Of a stretch of DNA of 64,000 nucleotides, positions 25,237-35,763 are shown one piece after another. The position numbers were made by a program, and so were the translations under genes. Each line of letters starts with the position of its first letter. Positions within the stretch are counted from its first letter, which is position 1. Source of the stretch: Acanthaster planci (taxonomy: Eukaryota; Echinodermata; Asteroidea; Valvatida; Acanthasteridae); contig NW_019091466.1 of assembly GCF_001949145.1 (NCBI RefSeq), positions 531,869 to 595,868 on the forward strand, written 5' to 3'. The notes beneath the pieces are model-generated. The model searched no databases. It saw only the letters and a list, made by a program, of their open reading frames with translations, and had not been told where the DNA came from.

Positions 25237-25816
25237 TTAACCATATGCTGCTGGGGAGCCCAGTTTCGGGCACGTAGGCTTTATAACAAAACAGGGTAGC
25301 CCAAAACTGGACAAAAGAGCTGGCCTTGTAACAAAAGACCGTACTCGGAACAAAAGACTGAGCTGCTGAGAATTGCCAACATTTTTTACAGTTGTCAATA
25401 GTGGAGGAAATCTGTCAATATTTTGAGAGATTTTACCACAGTGGCATTCAGCATTACCAGTGTGGACAAAAGCGCTGTAGCGATGAGTGATACGATACTG
25501 CTGCATGCTAATTTGGCTCCTATTGAAAAGACGGCAGTAGCGCACTGTGCCAGTTTTGGGAACAAAAGGAAGGTACATAACACTGTTTAATCTAGGCTCT
25601 TTTTGCAAGGCTGCAGGCCTGGCTGAAATACTCAGGCGTCAATAGGTGTTGTCTGTCAGAGTAGAGTAGTCACCAGACAGTCATTTGTGTGGGTGTAAAC
25701 GTCTAGTAAATGAAGCTATGATTTTCCTTTTTTTTAATTTTGAAAATAAAAAATCTTGAAAATCTCACAGTTTTACATCATGCAACTTCAAATTCCACCC
25801 GGCAGCAAGTGGTTAA
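25237..25816 (+). mobile_element. TTAA-flanked MITE, copy 6
   Basis: TTAA at 25237-25240 and 25813-25816 with ends ccatatgctgctgggg and cccggcagcaagtgg; 580 bases. The body matches copies 4 and 5. It lies just behind a splice donor. The rest of the intron, 25817-27123, includes a degenerate gacttgacttgg repeat near 26780-26870. Confidence 0.83.
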
Positions 25817-26779
25817 CACTAATTGTTCAGTGATATTTTATGGAACATTTTTTGCTTGCTGTGTTTGTTAAGAGTTTCCATTAGACCACTCCAGTATAAT
25901 AAGTTGTTTTACAGATTTAAACGTAAATGGTTGAAAAATGTAAACAAAACCAAAATGGAATCATATTTATTTATTTTATTTTATTTATTTGATTTCTCGG
26001 GAAAAAGGACAAGTTACAAAACAAAACATCATGGTGCTACACAGCCCTTCCATATTACCCACAATAATTATTGTGCTAAAATTTATCCGTTTACATACCC
26101 GCTATAAGTTCCGATGAAATTTTATTTTGGGCTGATTTTTAAATTGTGAATAAAATATTTTGAATCGTGCCCAAAAATAAAAATGATTTTCTAACAAACT
26201 TGCAGATGGATAGTGAGTGGGGGTTGATAATAATATACTAAAATATATCAACTTTAAAGAACATCTTAAATGTAAACATTTGATTTTCTGAGATTTGTTC
26301 AGATGCATCACATTGTAGGCGTCCAATATCTGACAGCTACAGTTTTTTAAAAAATTTCATGGCTGCTAGCACTAGTAGGAAGGGATACCGCTTATTTCTT
26401 TTTTTCGGGAAAAAAGTGTATTATTCCCTCCAGCGTGAAGACCCTTATTTGTTTTTTCTTGAGACAATAGAAAATACTTTTTCCGTCCTCATCTATTATT
26501 TATCTAGAAATCATTTGAGCACATGGGGTTATGCATCCGCATGTGTACGACGTGCCTTTATACAACACCATGTATCCCAACATGTCTGAAGGTGGTGACC
26601 TTTTGGGTTTGCACTTTTGTTGTGTTTGTTCAGTTTTGTAGCCTAATATAGTCCAATGTCTTAAGTAGGTTTTCAGTACATAGATAAAGTAGCTATAAGG
26701 CGTAACTGATAAGGTGCTACAGTGGTAGCCTTGCATGATATTTTCTGTTTGTATATGCCAAATTGAACATTTTATGCCA

Positions 26780-26870
26780 ATTCGACTTGACTTGGAAACA
26801 TTGGACTCAAGACTTGACTTGGAAAAAATGATGTGAGACTGGACTTGAAAAATGACTTGGTTACAACTCT
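26780..26870. repeat. Short degenerate gacttgacttgg repeat
   Basis: Several imperfect copies of a word close to acttgacttggaaa occur in about 90 bases. Low-complexity; no gene function is implied. Confidence 0.5.
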
Positions 26871-27123
26871 GGAAATGAACTAAAACACGTATGTACTTAA
26901 TCAGATATCCTATCCTCCATGCACAAATTATTAACATGGACTCTGTGCCCTGCAAATTTGCCGTACTGCTGTCATGCTTTTGAGGCAGTTTTCAAAGCCA
27001 TCTTGCCTTGCCTACTCATAAAGTTAAGGTGGAGGCCAGAAAAGTAGGAGTTCTTACAAAAAATAAAATTTATCTGTTGGCGGATGCAGGTATTTTCAAT
27101 AGGATTTGTTTCTTTGTTCATAG

Positions 27124-27267
27124 TTATCATCTCAGCATCACTATGACTATGGTATGAGAGCAGTGAAATCTGTATTAACAGCAGCCGGTAACCTTAAACT
27201 AAAACACCCAGATACTGCTGAAGATATACTGGTTCTTCGATCTATCAAAGATGTAAATCTACCAAAG
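27124..27267 (+). CDS. DNAH3-like: Dynein exon 15 (AAA1 lid)
   Basis: Phase 0 at both ends, 48 codons. It encodes [20 protein letters not shown], the conserved D-Y-G-M-R-A-V-K lid helix of AAA1, and ends SIKDVNLPK. The donor is gtaaag. A 471-base intron without a recognised element follows. Confidence 0.98.
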
Positions 27268-27738
27268 GTAAAGAATTTGTATAATTTTCATTTACCAAGA
27301 CTGCCTGTGTAGTGCACTGAGAACCAAAATACATGGAACGTTTGAGATTCTTTCAATAAGTTTTAAAGATATCAATAGAATTCCAGTGTCTGTCACAGGT
27401 TGTGATTCTTGCTGTCATGGGTTTCATGCAAGTTCACAAAATTCTGTGGAGCCCACCCACAAGAGATAAATGGGTTCATGTTATATAGAGTACCGAAGTG
27501 TGATGTAGTTTTGAACCAAAAGGGTCATTCAAAACGAATGGGGTACCTAACCTGATTCCAACTTGCATTTACCTGTAACTTTTGCCTGTGATTTTATACG
27601 TATGCAGTGTGTTGCCTATGGTTTGCTGGTGTGACTAGTCCCTCATTTGTTCCATTCCTAACTTATCACCTTAATTTGCTTGTGATGTGGGAAACAGGTT
27701 CAAGTTAAACCTTGTTTCTTTTTTCCCTTGTTGCACAG

Positions 27739-27903
27739 TTTTTGTCCCACGATATTCCACTGTTTGAAGGCATTATCTCAGATCTTTTCCCTGGTCTTGA
27801 GATGCCCAAACCAGACTATGGTGCCTTAGAGATGACACTGAGGGATACTATAGTTAAGAAGAAGCTACAGCCTGTGCCTTGGTTCATCGAAAAGATCATT
27901 CAG
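27739..27903 (+). CDS. DNAH3-like: Dynein exon 16 (AAA1-AAA2 linker)
   Basis: Phase 0 at both ends, 55 codons. It encodes FLSHDIPLFEGIISDLFPGL, a family motif, and ends PWFIEKIIQ, leading into AAA2. The donor is gtcagt. Confidence 0.98.
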
Positions 27904-28019
27904 GTCAGTAAAATCCAGCTGGGAGATATCTCTTTCTTTGGCCCTTTTTGCAAAAGGATGATGAAATTTTGAATTCATATTTCGTTTTGGGAGTTGATGT
28001 GGTTGTTACATTGCTCTTG

Positions 28020-29110
28020 TCCTATTTACACTGAAATTGAGCAATATCAGGTTTGTTGCCCTGATGCACTAAAAAACAATAACAAAAAACAGACAAACCT
28101 TTTCGTGGTGGACCCAGTAGACTGGCCTTATTAGAGATGGAATTGACCTGGCCAAACCCCACAAATATATTCATTAACCTTGCGCAAGGATGAGCGGCTA
28201 CCCAGACACAAGGGGGGGGGGTATCAGCTAACGAACGGCGGACTAAGCCTGGAAGCATTTCATTGGCTGGGTGTTTACCACCACTTAGGAAAGACAGGAT
28301 CTATCTGGCAACAGAGCAGTTAAATACAGGGAAACCTAAACAAGCCTCACTGTGACATAGAATTTCCAAGGACAATTAATTGTGTAATTTGTTTATTTTA
28401 ATGACAATTTAGTGAGGTATATAAGTAACACAAAGTTTATTTACACAATACACCTTAATAGGCAATGCAATATGCCTCACATGGTAAACCTAACCACTCA
28501 ACGAGCTTTAGTATGACTAATCTATAACCTAGGGATCCCTCACTACTAGTAGGGATAACCTTGACACAAATAACACAGAGTTTCATGTAAGTCAGTGTCA
28601 ATTAAACGAAAGGTAATTACCCTTACAGTGATTTGGGCACATTAAGTAATCCTCAAGGCCAGCTAGCACAGTGATAACAGGATTGCCTTCCAGCCGTCAC
28701 CCCACTAACAATGCTTACAGACGACAATCAATCCAACACCAAAGACAACTAGCTCTCAGCCTAGGTTCCCTAGTAGGTTCCCTATGTACACTCAGCTCTA
28801 TTATTAATAATCTAGACCCAATACAGCTCACCACTACACCTAACAGTTGTCACATGCAGCGTTTCCCTGAGCAGCGTCACGTCCCACGCTACCTCACGGC
28901 ACAAGTTGGCTCAGCAAACAGTGACACACTGTTCTGCGGTGACCCTCTCACTTGTTTAACACATTCATTAATAATTGATGAAATAGATTGGCATCCATTC
29001 GTAGCCCTGTTTCGTTATAGTATAATTGAGACTAGGTCTTATTTGCTTACAAATAATATGCAAAGAGCATTACCACAACTTTAACAACCCCTTTGAAATG
29101 GCGAGAAACT
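28020..29110. repeat. Unassigned repeat-like block in intron 16
   Basis: Composition differs from neighbouring intron. On the minus strand it contains an AATAAA within gtgtaaataaactttgtg, resembling the end region of an LTR or other retroelement, and a run of nine G near 28211. I could not find matching terminal repeats, so the class is open. Confidence 0.3.
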
Positions 29111-29162
29111 TTTGTCAATAACAATTTTCCAATCTGTCACTGTGAAATTTCTTCATTCTCAG

Positions 29163-29297
29163 ATCTATGAGATGATCCTTGTCCGTCATGGTTTGATGAT
29201 TGTTGGGGATGCCATTGGAGGCAAGACAAGTGCCTGCAAGGTGCTTGCGGACTCCCTGGGCGAGCTACACACAAACAAGCTCATGGAGGAATTTAAG
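29163..29297 (+). CDS. DNAH3-like: Dynein exon 17 (AAA2 P-loop)
   Basis: Phase 0 at both ends, 45 codons. It encodes IYEMILVRHGLMIVGDAIGG, with the AAA2 P-loop GDAIGGKT at 29205-29228, a form typical of this inner-arm group (GGKT rather than GSGKT). The intron behind it has a gapped MITE and a pogo-type MITE. Confidence 0.98.
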
Positions 29298-29409
29298 GTT
29301 AGTAATAATAGTGATTACAAAAATCTAGTACTTCGAAACAATTTTCTGGATTTCTTTGTTATTATTCACTTTAATTTCTTTTCCAATATTGTGGTCAAAG
29401 CATTTGACT

Positions 29410-29989
29410 TTAACCACTTCCTGCCGGGGACTCCGGGATTGGAGACGTATGGTTTATATGCGTGGCCGGGGTCTCCGAACTCGGACAAAGGAAANNNNNN
29501 NNNNNNNNNNNNNNNNNNNNNNNNNNNNNNNNNNNNNNNNNNNNNNNNNNNNNNNNNNNNNNNNNNNNNNNNNNNNNNNNNNNNNNNNNNNNNNNNNNNN
29601 NNNNNNNNNNNNNNNNNNNNNNNNNNNNNNNNNNNNNNNNNNNNNNNNNNNNNNNNNNNNNNNNNNNNNNNNNNNNNNNNNNNNNNNNNNNNNNNNNNNN
29701 NNNNNNNNNNNNNNNNNNNNNNNNNNNNNNNNNNNNNNNNNNNNNNNNNNNNNNNNNNNNNNNNNNNNNNNNNNNNNNNNNNNNNNNNNNNNNNNNNNNN
29801 NNNNNNNNNNNNNNNNNNNNNNNNNNNNNNNNNNNNNNNNNNNNNNNNNNNNNNNNNNNNNNNNNNNNNNNNNNNNNNNNNNNNNNNNNNNNNNNNNNNN
29901 NNNNNNNNNNNNNNNNNNNNNNNNNNNNNNNNNNNNNNNNNNNNNNNNNNNNNNNNNNNNNNNNNNNNNNNNNNNNNNNNNNNNNNNNN
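29410..29989 (+). mobile_element. TTAA-flanked MITE, copy 7, truncated by N gap
   Basis: TTAA at 29410-29413 followed by ccacttcctgccggg and the family 5' block (gcgtggccggggtctccg). From 29495 to 29989 all bases are N. No right end is seen after the gap, so the far boundary is within the gap. Confidence 0.7.
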
Positions 29990-30491
29990 TAATATGTGTA
30001 ATAGTTGAGTGTAAGACACTTCCACTGGTAAGCAAGAACTGCTGGTTTCTAGTCCTGCTTGAATGAAGTTTATTGCCAATATGGACTCTTTGTTTCCTGG
30101 AAACCTGTTTCTTATGCCCCCATCATACTCTGACTACAACCAAGAAGACCCCGCTACATTGCAAAATTCGGTAAAACATTGCCAGGACGGGATGAAACTA
30201 GGAAAATTAGGTTAAAAATTCTTCTTTTCAAGATCATTCTAGGTTGTTACTCTGTTGCCTGCATGACTATGAAGTTCAGATTACGTTCTTGGCACAATTA
30301 AACTGAATACCGGTAGTCTCAACTGTGCTAAGATGCAATTGAAGTGTTTCACTATGTAAAAGACTTTGATACGATTGTAATACTACCTAAAAAAGATCAC
30401 AGCATGATGGCAGTAGATTGTGGTTGCATGTATAAATTGTACGGTATGCTTGTAGCAAGCTGCCACCATGTTTCTGAGTGTTTCCTATATA

Positions 30492-31176
30492 CAGTAAAAT
30501 CTTGATAAGTAGAAGCCTGTTAAGTCAAAACTCTGTTTAGCTCGACGTCTTTCTGTATTACCGACAAAAGAATAGGCCTTTATACACAATAAACTATCTG
30601 TAACTCGAAACGTCAATACCACTGAAGCAGCTTATCTCAAAGTTTTGGTAGGCCAATTAAAAAAAAACCCTGAAGAATGATGAATAAAAAGTGATGAAAG
30701 AACGCTTGCCTTCATCATGAGGCATTACTGTCACGCGCATGGCTTTTCTTTGATGAGCTGAGCATGTTCACTTTGGCTGCCATTGTCACGTGGACAAGCA
30801 CTGGGTGGGCAACCGTGAAATAAATCACGCACGAATGATACGCCCTCAAGTGCTTTGAATATGAAACCCTGACTGACTGGCCCGCGCGCTGCGTTATGTG
30901 GTAACAGCTCGATCAAGCACAAGACATAGACACAGGTACCGGTACATAACTTCCTTGGTTTATTGTGTTTAATGTTTGATGATGATGTTTGAGGAAAACC
31001 TGCACAGTACGGATAGCCTAAAATCCACTTCGTGTTCGACTCAGCTTGTAGGCCAACTGCCGTAAGCCAGTAAGGTTGCATGTGCACTGAAGCATGTAAC
31101 TTTCGATAACTCGAACGTCAGATAACTCAAACTTTTCGTCCATTCCCCTGAGCTTCGACTTATCGAGGTTTTACTG
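30492..31176. mobile_element. Pogo-type MITE with TA duplication
   Basis: A 685-base element. The left end cagtaaaatcttgataagta and the right end (complement of cttcgacttatcgaggtttt) are inverted repeats differing at only about three of 24 positions, with TA on both sides (30490-30491, 31177-31178). The termini resemble Tigger/pogo ends. No transposase is present. A second copy starts at 41243. Confidence 0.85.
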
Positions 31177-31958
31177 TATGTTGGCTGAAACAGTGCACCC
31201 CATCAGTTTTCTCCCAGCCTCCAAGATGAATGGACATGTTGAGTGACACATGTACCATCTCTATAAAGATCCTCCTACAATGCTGATATGCTAAAACCAC
31301 ATGTTTGCCATCTTGAATAGGTTGTTAATACGTTGTCACTGTGATTTGAAGCCACTAGGACCCTGCTACATTAAAATTTTGAGCATGCTCAAAATGTTGG
31401 CACATTCTCTCCGTCCATAAAGGGCTTAACACATTGTTATCACTTCCCACTGAGTTCTTACTGCGATGTACAAGATCTCACCATGATTGATTCTCCCGAT
31501 GTTTTAAGATGTAGTAATATCATCTTTCAGTGTGATGGAGGTTCTATATGGACTCCTAACCTCACATGCTGTTATGAATTATAGTTTGCTGCAGTAAATC
31601 ATGTCTAAAACAGTCAATGTGGTTATATCTAACAGAATCCACATTTCTACTATCCTGGGAAGTATTTCCTGTGCATGTAAAGTGAACCTGATTTCACAAG
31701 TCATTTACTGCAAATTTTAAAGATTAAAATTGTGCTCTAGTTTCTACTTATAGCCAGACTTGCTCTGATGACACAGATTTGTTTTCACTCAAAGTTGAAC
31801 TACCCTTAAAGCCTGTGGAGTGTTTTCTTGTCTGTCATACATACTGTTCAGGTCTGTATTTGACCATCATAATGTGACTGTCAAAAAGAGCTGTTGGAGA
31901 CGTGGTAGCCATACTAAACTAACTTTTGAATATGTATTTAACTTCCCTGCAACGTCAG

Positions 31959-32177
31959 GTCAGCTATCAAATTCTAAACCCCAAGGCTATAACCATGGGT
32001 CAACTGTATGGCCGCTTTGATCCCGTCTCCCACGAGTGGTCAGATGGTGTCCTGGCTAACATCTTCAGAGAGCAGGCTGCTAGTACAAGTGATGACCGCA
32101 AATGGTGTGTGTTTGATGGTCCAGTTGATGCTGTGTGGATCGAGAACATGAACACTGTGCTGGATGACAACAAAAAG
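31959..32177 (+). CDS. DNAH3-like: Dynein exon 18 (AAA2)
   Basis: Phase 0 at both ends, 73 codons. It encodes [16 protein letters not shown], then [15 protein letters not shown], then the AAA2 Walker B region [20 protein letters not shown]. All three are invariant across axonemal heavy chains. A 138-base intron follows. Confidence 0.99.
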
Positions 32178-32315
32178 GTAAATTCTCAAAGATGCTGAAG
32201 ATGAATTTCAAAAGTTGTCTGAAATTGTTGCACGTAGATAACATAGCAGATTTTGGTTAGATTTGTAAGACTTTAGTTGTCATGCTTCTTACATATTAGT
32301 GCACCTTTTTTATAG

Positions 32316-32416
32316 CTGTGTCTGATGAGTGGTGAAATCATCCAGATGAGCAATAAGCAGAATATGATCTTTGAGCCAAAAGACCTAGAACAAGCCTCAC
32401 CAGCTACTGTCAGCAG
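32316..32416 (+). CDS. DNAH3-like: Dynein exon 19 (AAA2 sensor)
   Basis: Starts in phase 0 and ends with two bases (AG) of a split Arg. It encodes [20 protein letters not shown] and [11 protein letters not shown], the AAA2 sensor motif completed by CGMIY in exon 20. It is followed by the largest intron here (32417-42250, 9.8 kb), packed with mobile elements. Confidence 0.99.
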
Positions 32417-32878
32417 GTAGGTCATCACCTGTATCCTAAAAAGTGATGTGGGTTACAAGGTGTGAGATTACATGAATAACCAAGGACAAGAGCATGTTTA
32501 ATGAGGACTGTTGATTGCCTGAGTGGTTGATCAAAGATGAAGACAGGTGTCTATAAATTATGAAAAATTGTGCAGTTCAATATTGTCTACTTTTTGCCTA
32601 AATAATACTTTCAGGAGTACTGTAATTTTCAGAATATAAGCTGTGGCGCATACGTTGATAGGGTGTATAGGGTTGTATAGGGTGACCACTTTCTTAATGA
32701 CTTTGTCGCCTGTTGCAAAGGCCCCTTATGTACTAATACAGAGCTACATAGACAAAAAAAAGAAAGTACAAATACTTGTGCCCAAGGCTGCCAAGTATAA
32801 ACATTTCATCACTTAACTTCTGATAAAATGAGCTTATTAATGTCACACAGAAAGCAGTTAGGTGTAGTGGAATATGGA

Positions 32879-34165
32879 CATGTGACTCTTGATAATACGA
32901 GGGCCTTGGGACTTACTAAATTAGCTCATATTATCTGGACCTCGTCTTACGCGAAAGTTGCTGTCCTGCTTGATGTATGTATCACCAATCGACTGTAAGT
33001 AATACGTACATGTGTACAAGTATGCATAATTTTTTGTTTAAAGGAATGTACGTTTTCTTTTATGAATTTGATTCTAAAAAGTTTGTTTATTAAAGTAAGA
33101 TACAGTTTGATGAATAAAGACTTGTAATAAAGAATGATTATCAAATATAAGAATGGAGGAAGCGGAATTTCAACCAGTCATGTCGATTCGGAACGTCCCC
33201 AGCCCCGCACACCGTGATGAGATCCACATGCACGCACGTAACGTAAGTAAATTAACATTTTAGTTGGTAACCAACACCAGAGCTGCACTTGTTGCACATA
33301 TGAAAATGGGAGGAAAGCAGCTATTGGTGGTGTGGACAGCAGAGGGAGAATATCGGATTCTACTTTGGAAAGGCTTGTGGGTTTGGTGAAAAATTATTAG
33401 CGAGAGATACACTTTTTTTTCAAAACTGGTGGATGTTATTTCTTAAACATGTTTGGACTGAAAACTGCGGTTTAATCATGATTTTCTTAAATTGAGAATT
33501 TACAGAAATGTCAAAATAGAAAGGAGTGATATTTTCTTGTTACGGTGGGGAGCGGGTGACGATTTTTTGACGGGGGTGGGCAGTTTTTGGGGCCTGGTGT
33601 TTGGTTACAGAAGACGATTTTTATTAGTTTCCTGGGGGGGACCTTGGTCTTACGAAATTTTTGGGGGGTGGGGGAATCAAATGAAAGATTTCTTTTGTTC
33701 ACCACTGTCCTAAATATCAGAGCACTTTTGGTGGCACTCGCTTGTGTTAAGGTGGTACGAGAGCTGCCCTGAAAAATTTGAATGTTGGGTACGGGAACTG
33801 CAAATGCCCATTGTTAGTCTCTCTTGCAGCACTGGATGCAAACGGCTTGATTTGGTGAGGGAAAACCACAGCGCTGTTTCTACTGTATACGCATAAATTA
33901 GGGAAGCGCCTTTCAAAATTGAATGGACTGGCTGATTGGCAAGTTGCCTTCAAAAAAGCTTGCGCTAAATAGACAGATAACAATAGATTTGCACTCAGAC
34001 GGTGCACAAAAAATGCTTGTCTTAACCGAAATCTCATAACATCCGAGCTCGTATTGCACACTTTTTCCCTCATAGGAGTGTGCACATTTCAGTCATGACT
34101 GGCAAATATGCTCGTCTAAATTGGAGTCTCGTCTTACCCGAGCTCGTATTACTAAGATTCGATTG
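32879..34165. mobile_element. Tigger-derived MITE (related to 19537-22081)
   Basis: The right end (atacgagctcgggtaagacg on the complement, then ttagtaatacgag toward the tip) and its internal duplicate near 34050 match the right end of the Tigger element at 21930-22081. The left end reads catgtgactcttgataatac. About 1.29 kb with no transposase. The middle holds a G-rich stretch at 33535-33680. Confidence 0.6.
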
Positions 34166-34529
34166 TATGTGATCTCTTCCAATTTGGCTGTGCATGATGT
34201 ATAGCATGTTTGCCTGATGGAGACTGATACAGTTAGGAAGGGCACATTCTATCCTGAGGCAGATGCACAATGTGAATTTTGTCCAAGGACTCATACTTAA
34301 ACATTGACTATTGCTGCTTAAGGGGACCCAAATGTGCATATGCACCAAACATACATGTACACACAGGTTGATTATAATAAAAATGCTAAGTGTATACAAC
34401 TCCAATTATTATGGGCCCACTCAGCAGTTAGGATAATGTCGACAGTTGCTATTTAAATACATGTACATCACTCAGAGCTGCCAACATTGGAAAGCAACAA
34501 TCAGGAAGATTTTTTGGGAAGGGTGTGTG

Positions 34530-35110
34530 TGAGTGCAAGCGCGAAGCCCATTGGCATGGGGTCCGGGCCTGCTTAAGGGTCCCGGAAAATTTTGCAGTCT
34601 ACTGCCTGCATCCTACGTAGATTACCATGCATTATTTCTTAGTCCATTACTCCATTCGCTAAATTCTCAATCAACTGGCAGTGTGCCCTCGCTCAACTCT
34701 GCGAAGCAGCCGCCATAAATATTCCTCTCTTTCTTAACGCCATTACGTTACAGATGTATTTTGTCCAACTTTGAATTTTTGGAGAGTTTTCTTCTAATCT
34801 CCTACCTATTCGCTTTTCTGTGCCTTTTATTGCACCTTTGAGTCAATTTGTGGCTCTCTGTTCATTTGGTGTCAGATGATGTTCATGTGTTGGCTTGTCG
34901 TACATCTCGCCTCGACAGCCCCATCGGGCCGTGTTTCTAGTCGGCCTGTTGACAGTTTGCCTTCTTGTATATTTGTACATAGTATGCTCAGCGTTCAGGG
35001 AATTAGCTTGGAGGGATGCCTTTCTTGCTTTTGTATTTTAGTCTGGAATTTACTTGTTTCTATTTGTTTTAGATTTTATTTCTGTTCCTTCTAACGTGTA
35101 AAGAATAAAA
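34530..35110 (+). mobile_element. DIRS-type 5' leader fragment, subfamily 2
   Basis: Similar to 4450-5060: shared blocks include ctactgcct, gcattatttc, tccattactcc and cagccgccat. No coding domain follows within this fragment. It abuts a second DIRS 5' end of a different subfamily. Confidence 0.6.
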
Positions 35111-35151
35111 AAAAGGTACTGTTCTTTAAGTCTACGGCGCTCTACCTAACC

Positions 35152-35760
35152 AGACAATCACTAAATAAGCAAATTCCTCATGGACCTATAGCTATTCCCT
35201 GAAAGGACTTGATCATCTGAGGTGCCCCTTGACCTCCCACTATGCACTGCAGTCACGCCACCATGTTCGCCCTTCTTTTCTCAGTAATGTATCACAACAG
35301 ATTTGTCTTTCGTAGGCATCTTCGAGCTTTTTGAGTTCCGTTTTTGCTACATGGTTTTGTGTCGACTTGACTATCCTATCGTTTTTCTTAATATATTATT
35401 ATTACCTGTGTGATTTTAACCTTGTTGGTAAGAGTGTTATTTCCATGTTCTTTGGTGTTGTTTCTCTTCTCATTGTGTGTGTGAATTCTGCAGGTGGTTA
35501 CCGTCTGTGTTATGAGGAGTGGTCAACCCTGCAGTCCCCATAGGCCTCACTGCTTGAGTGGTTGATTCGCACGTTAGCGGCCCATGTAATCCACAAACCC
35601 CTAGCTGCAAGAGAGGGTGGAATGTAAATTTAGCAGTTTTCTTTTTCAACTGCTTTTGCCAGTGGTCCATTGTTTAAGCAGCCATTTGTGGATAAAGGCC
35701 TAACCGCTTGAGTGGACATTCCGTTTTAAAATGGTCAGACAGGGACAAGACCTAGCCGCC
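35152..35760 (+). mobile_element. DIRS-type 5' end (terminal repeat plus leader), subfamily 1
   Basis: 35152-35290 aligns with the left inverted terminal repeat of the DIRS element at 55011-55140 (for example tgacctcccac and the gccaccatg / gccgccat region). Further in, gttggtaagagtgttattt is identical to a segment near 55207. Instead of DIRS coding sequence, the next thing downstream is the uncharacterised coding region at 35764. Confidence 0.65.
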
Positions 35761-35763
35761 TGA

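Noticed and set aside
29112-30079. Long open frames across the second N gap
   Set aside because: Only 29163-29297 is real exon; the rest is intron, MITE and N.
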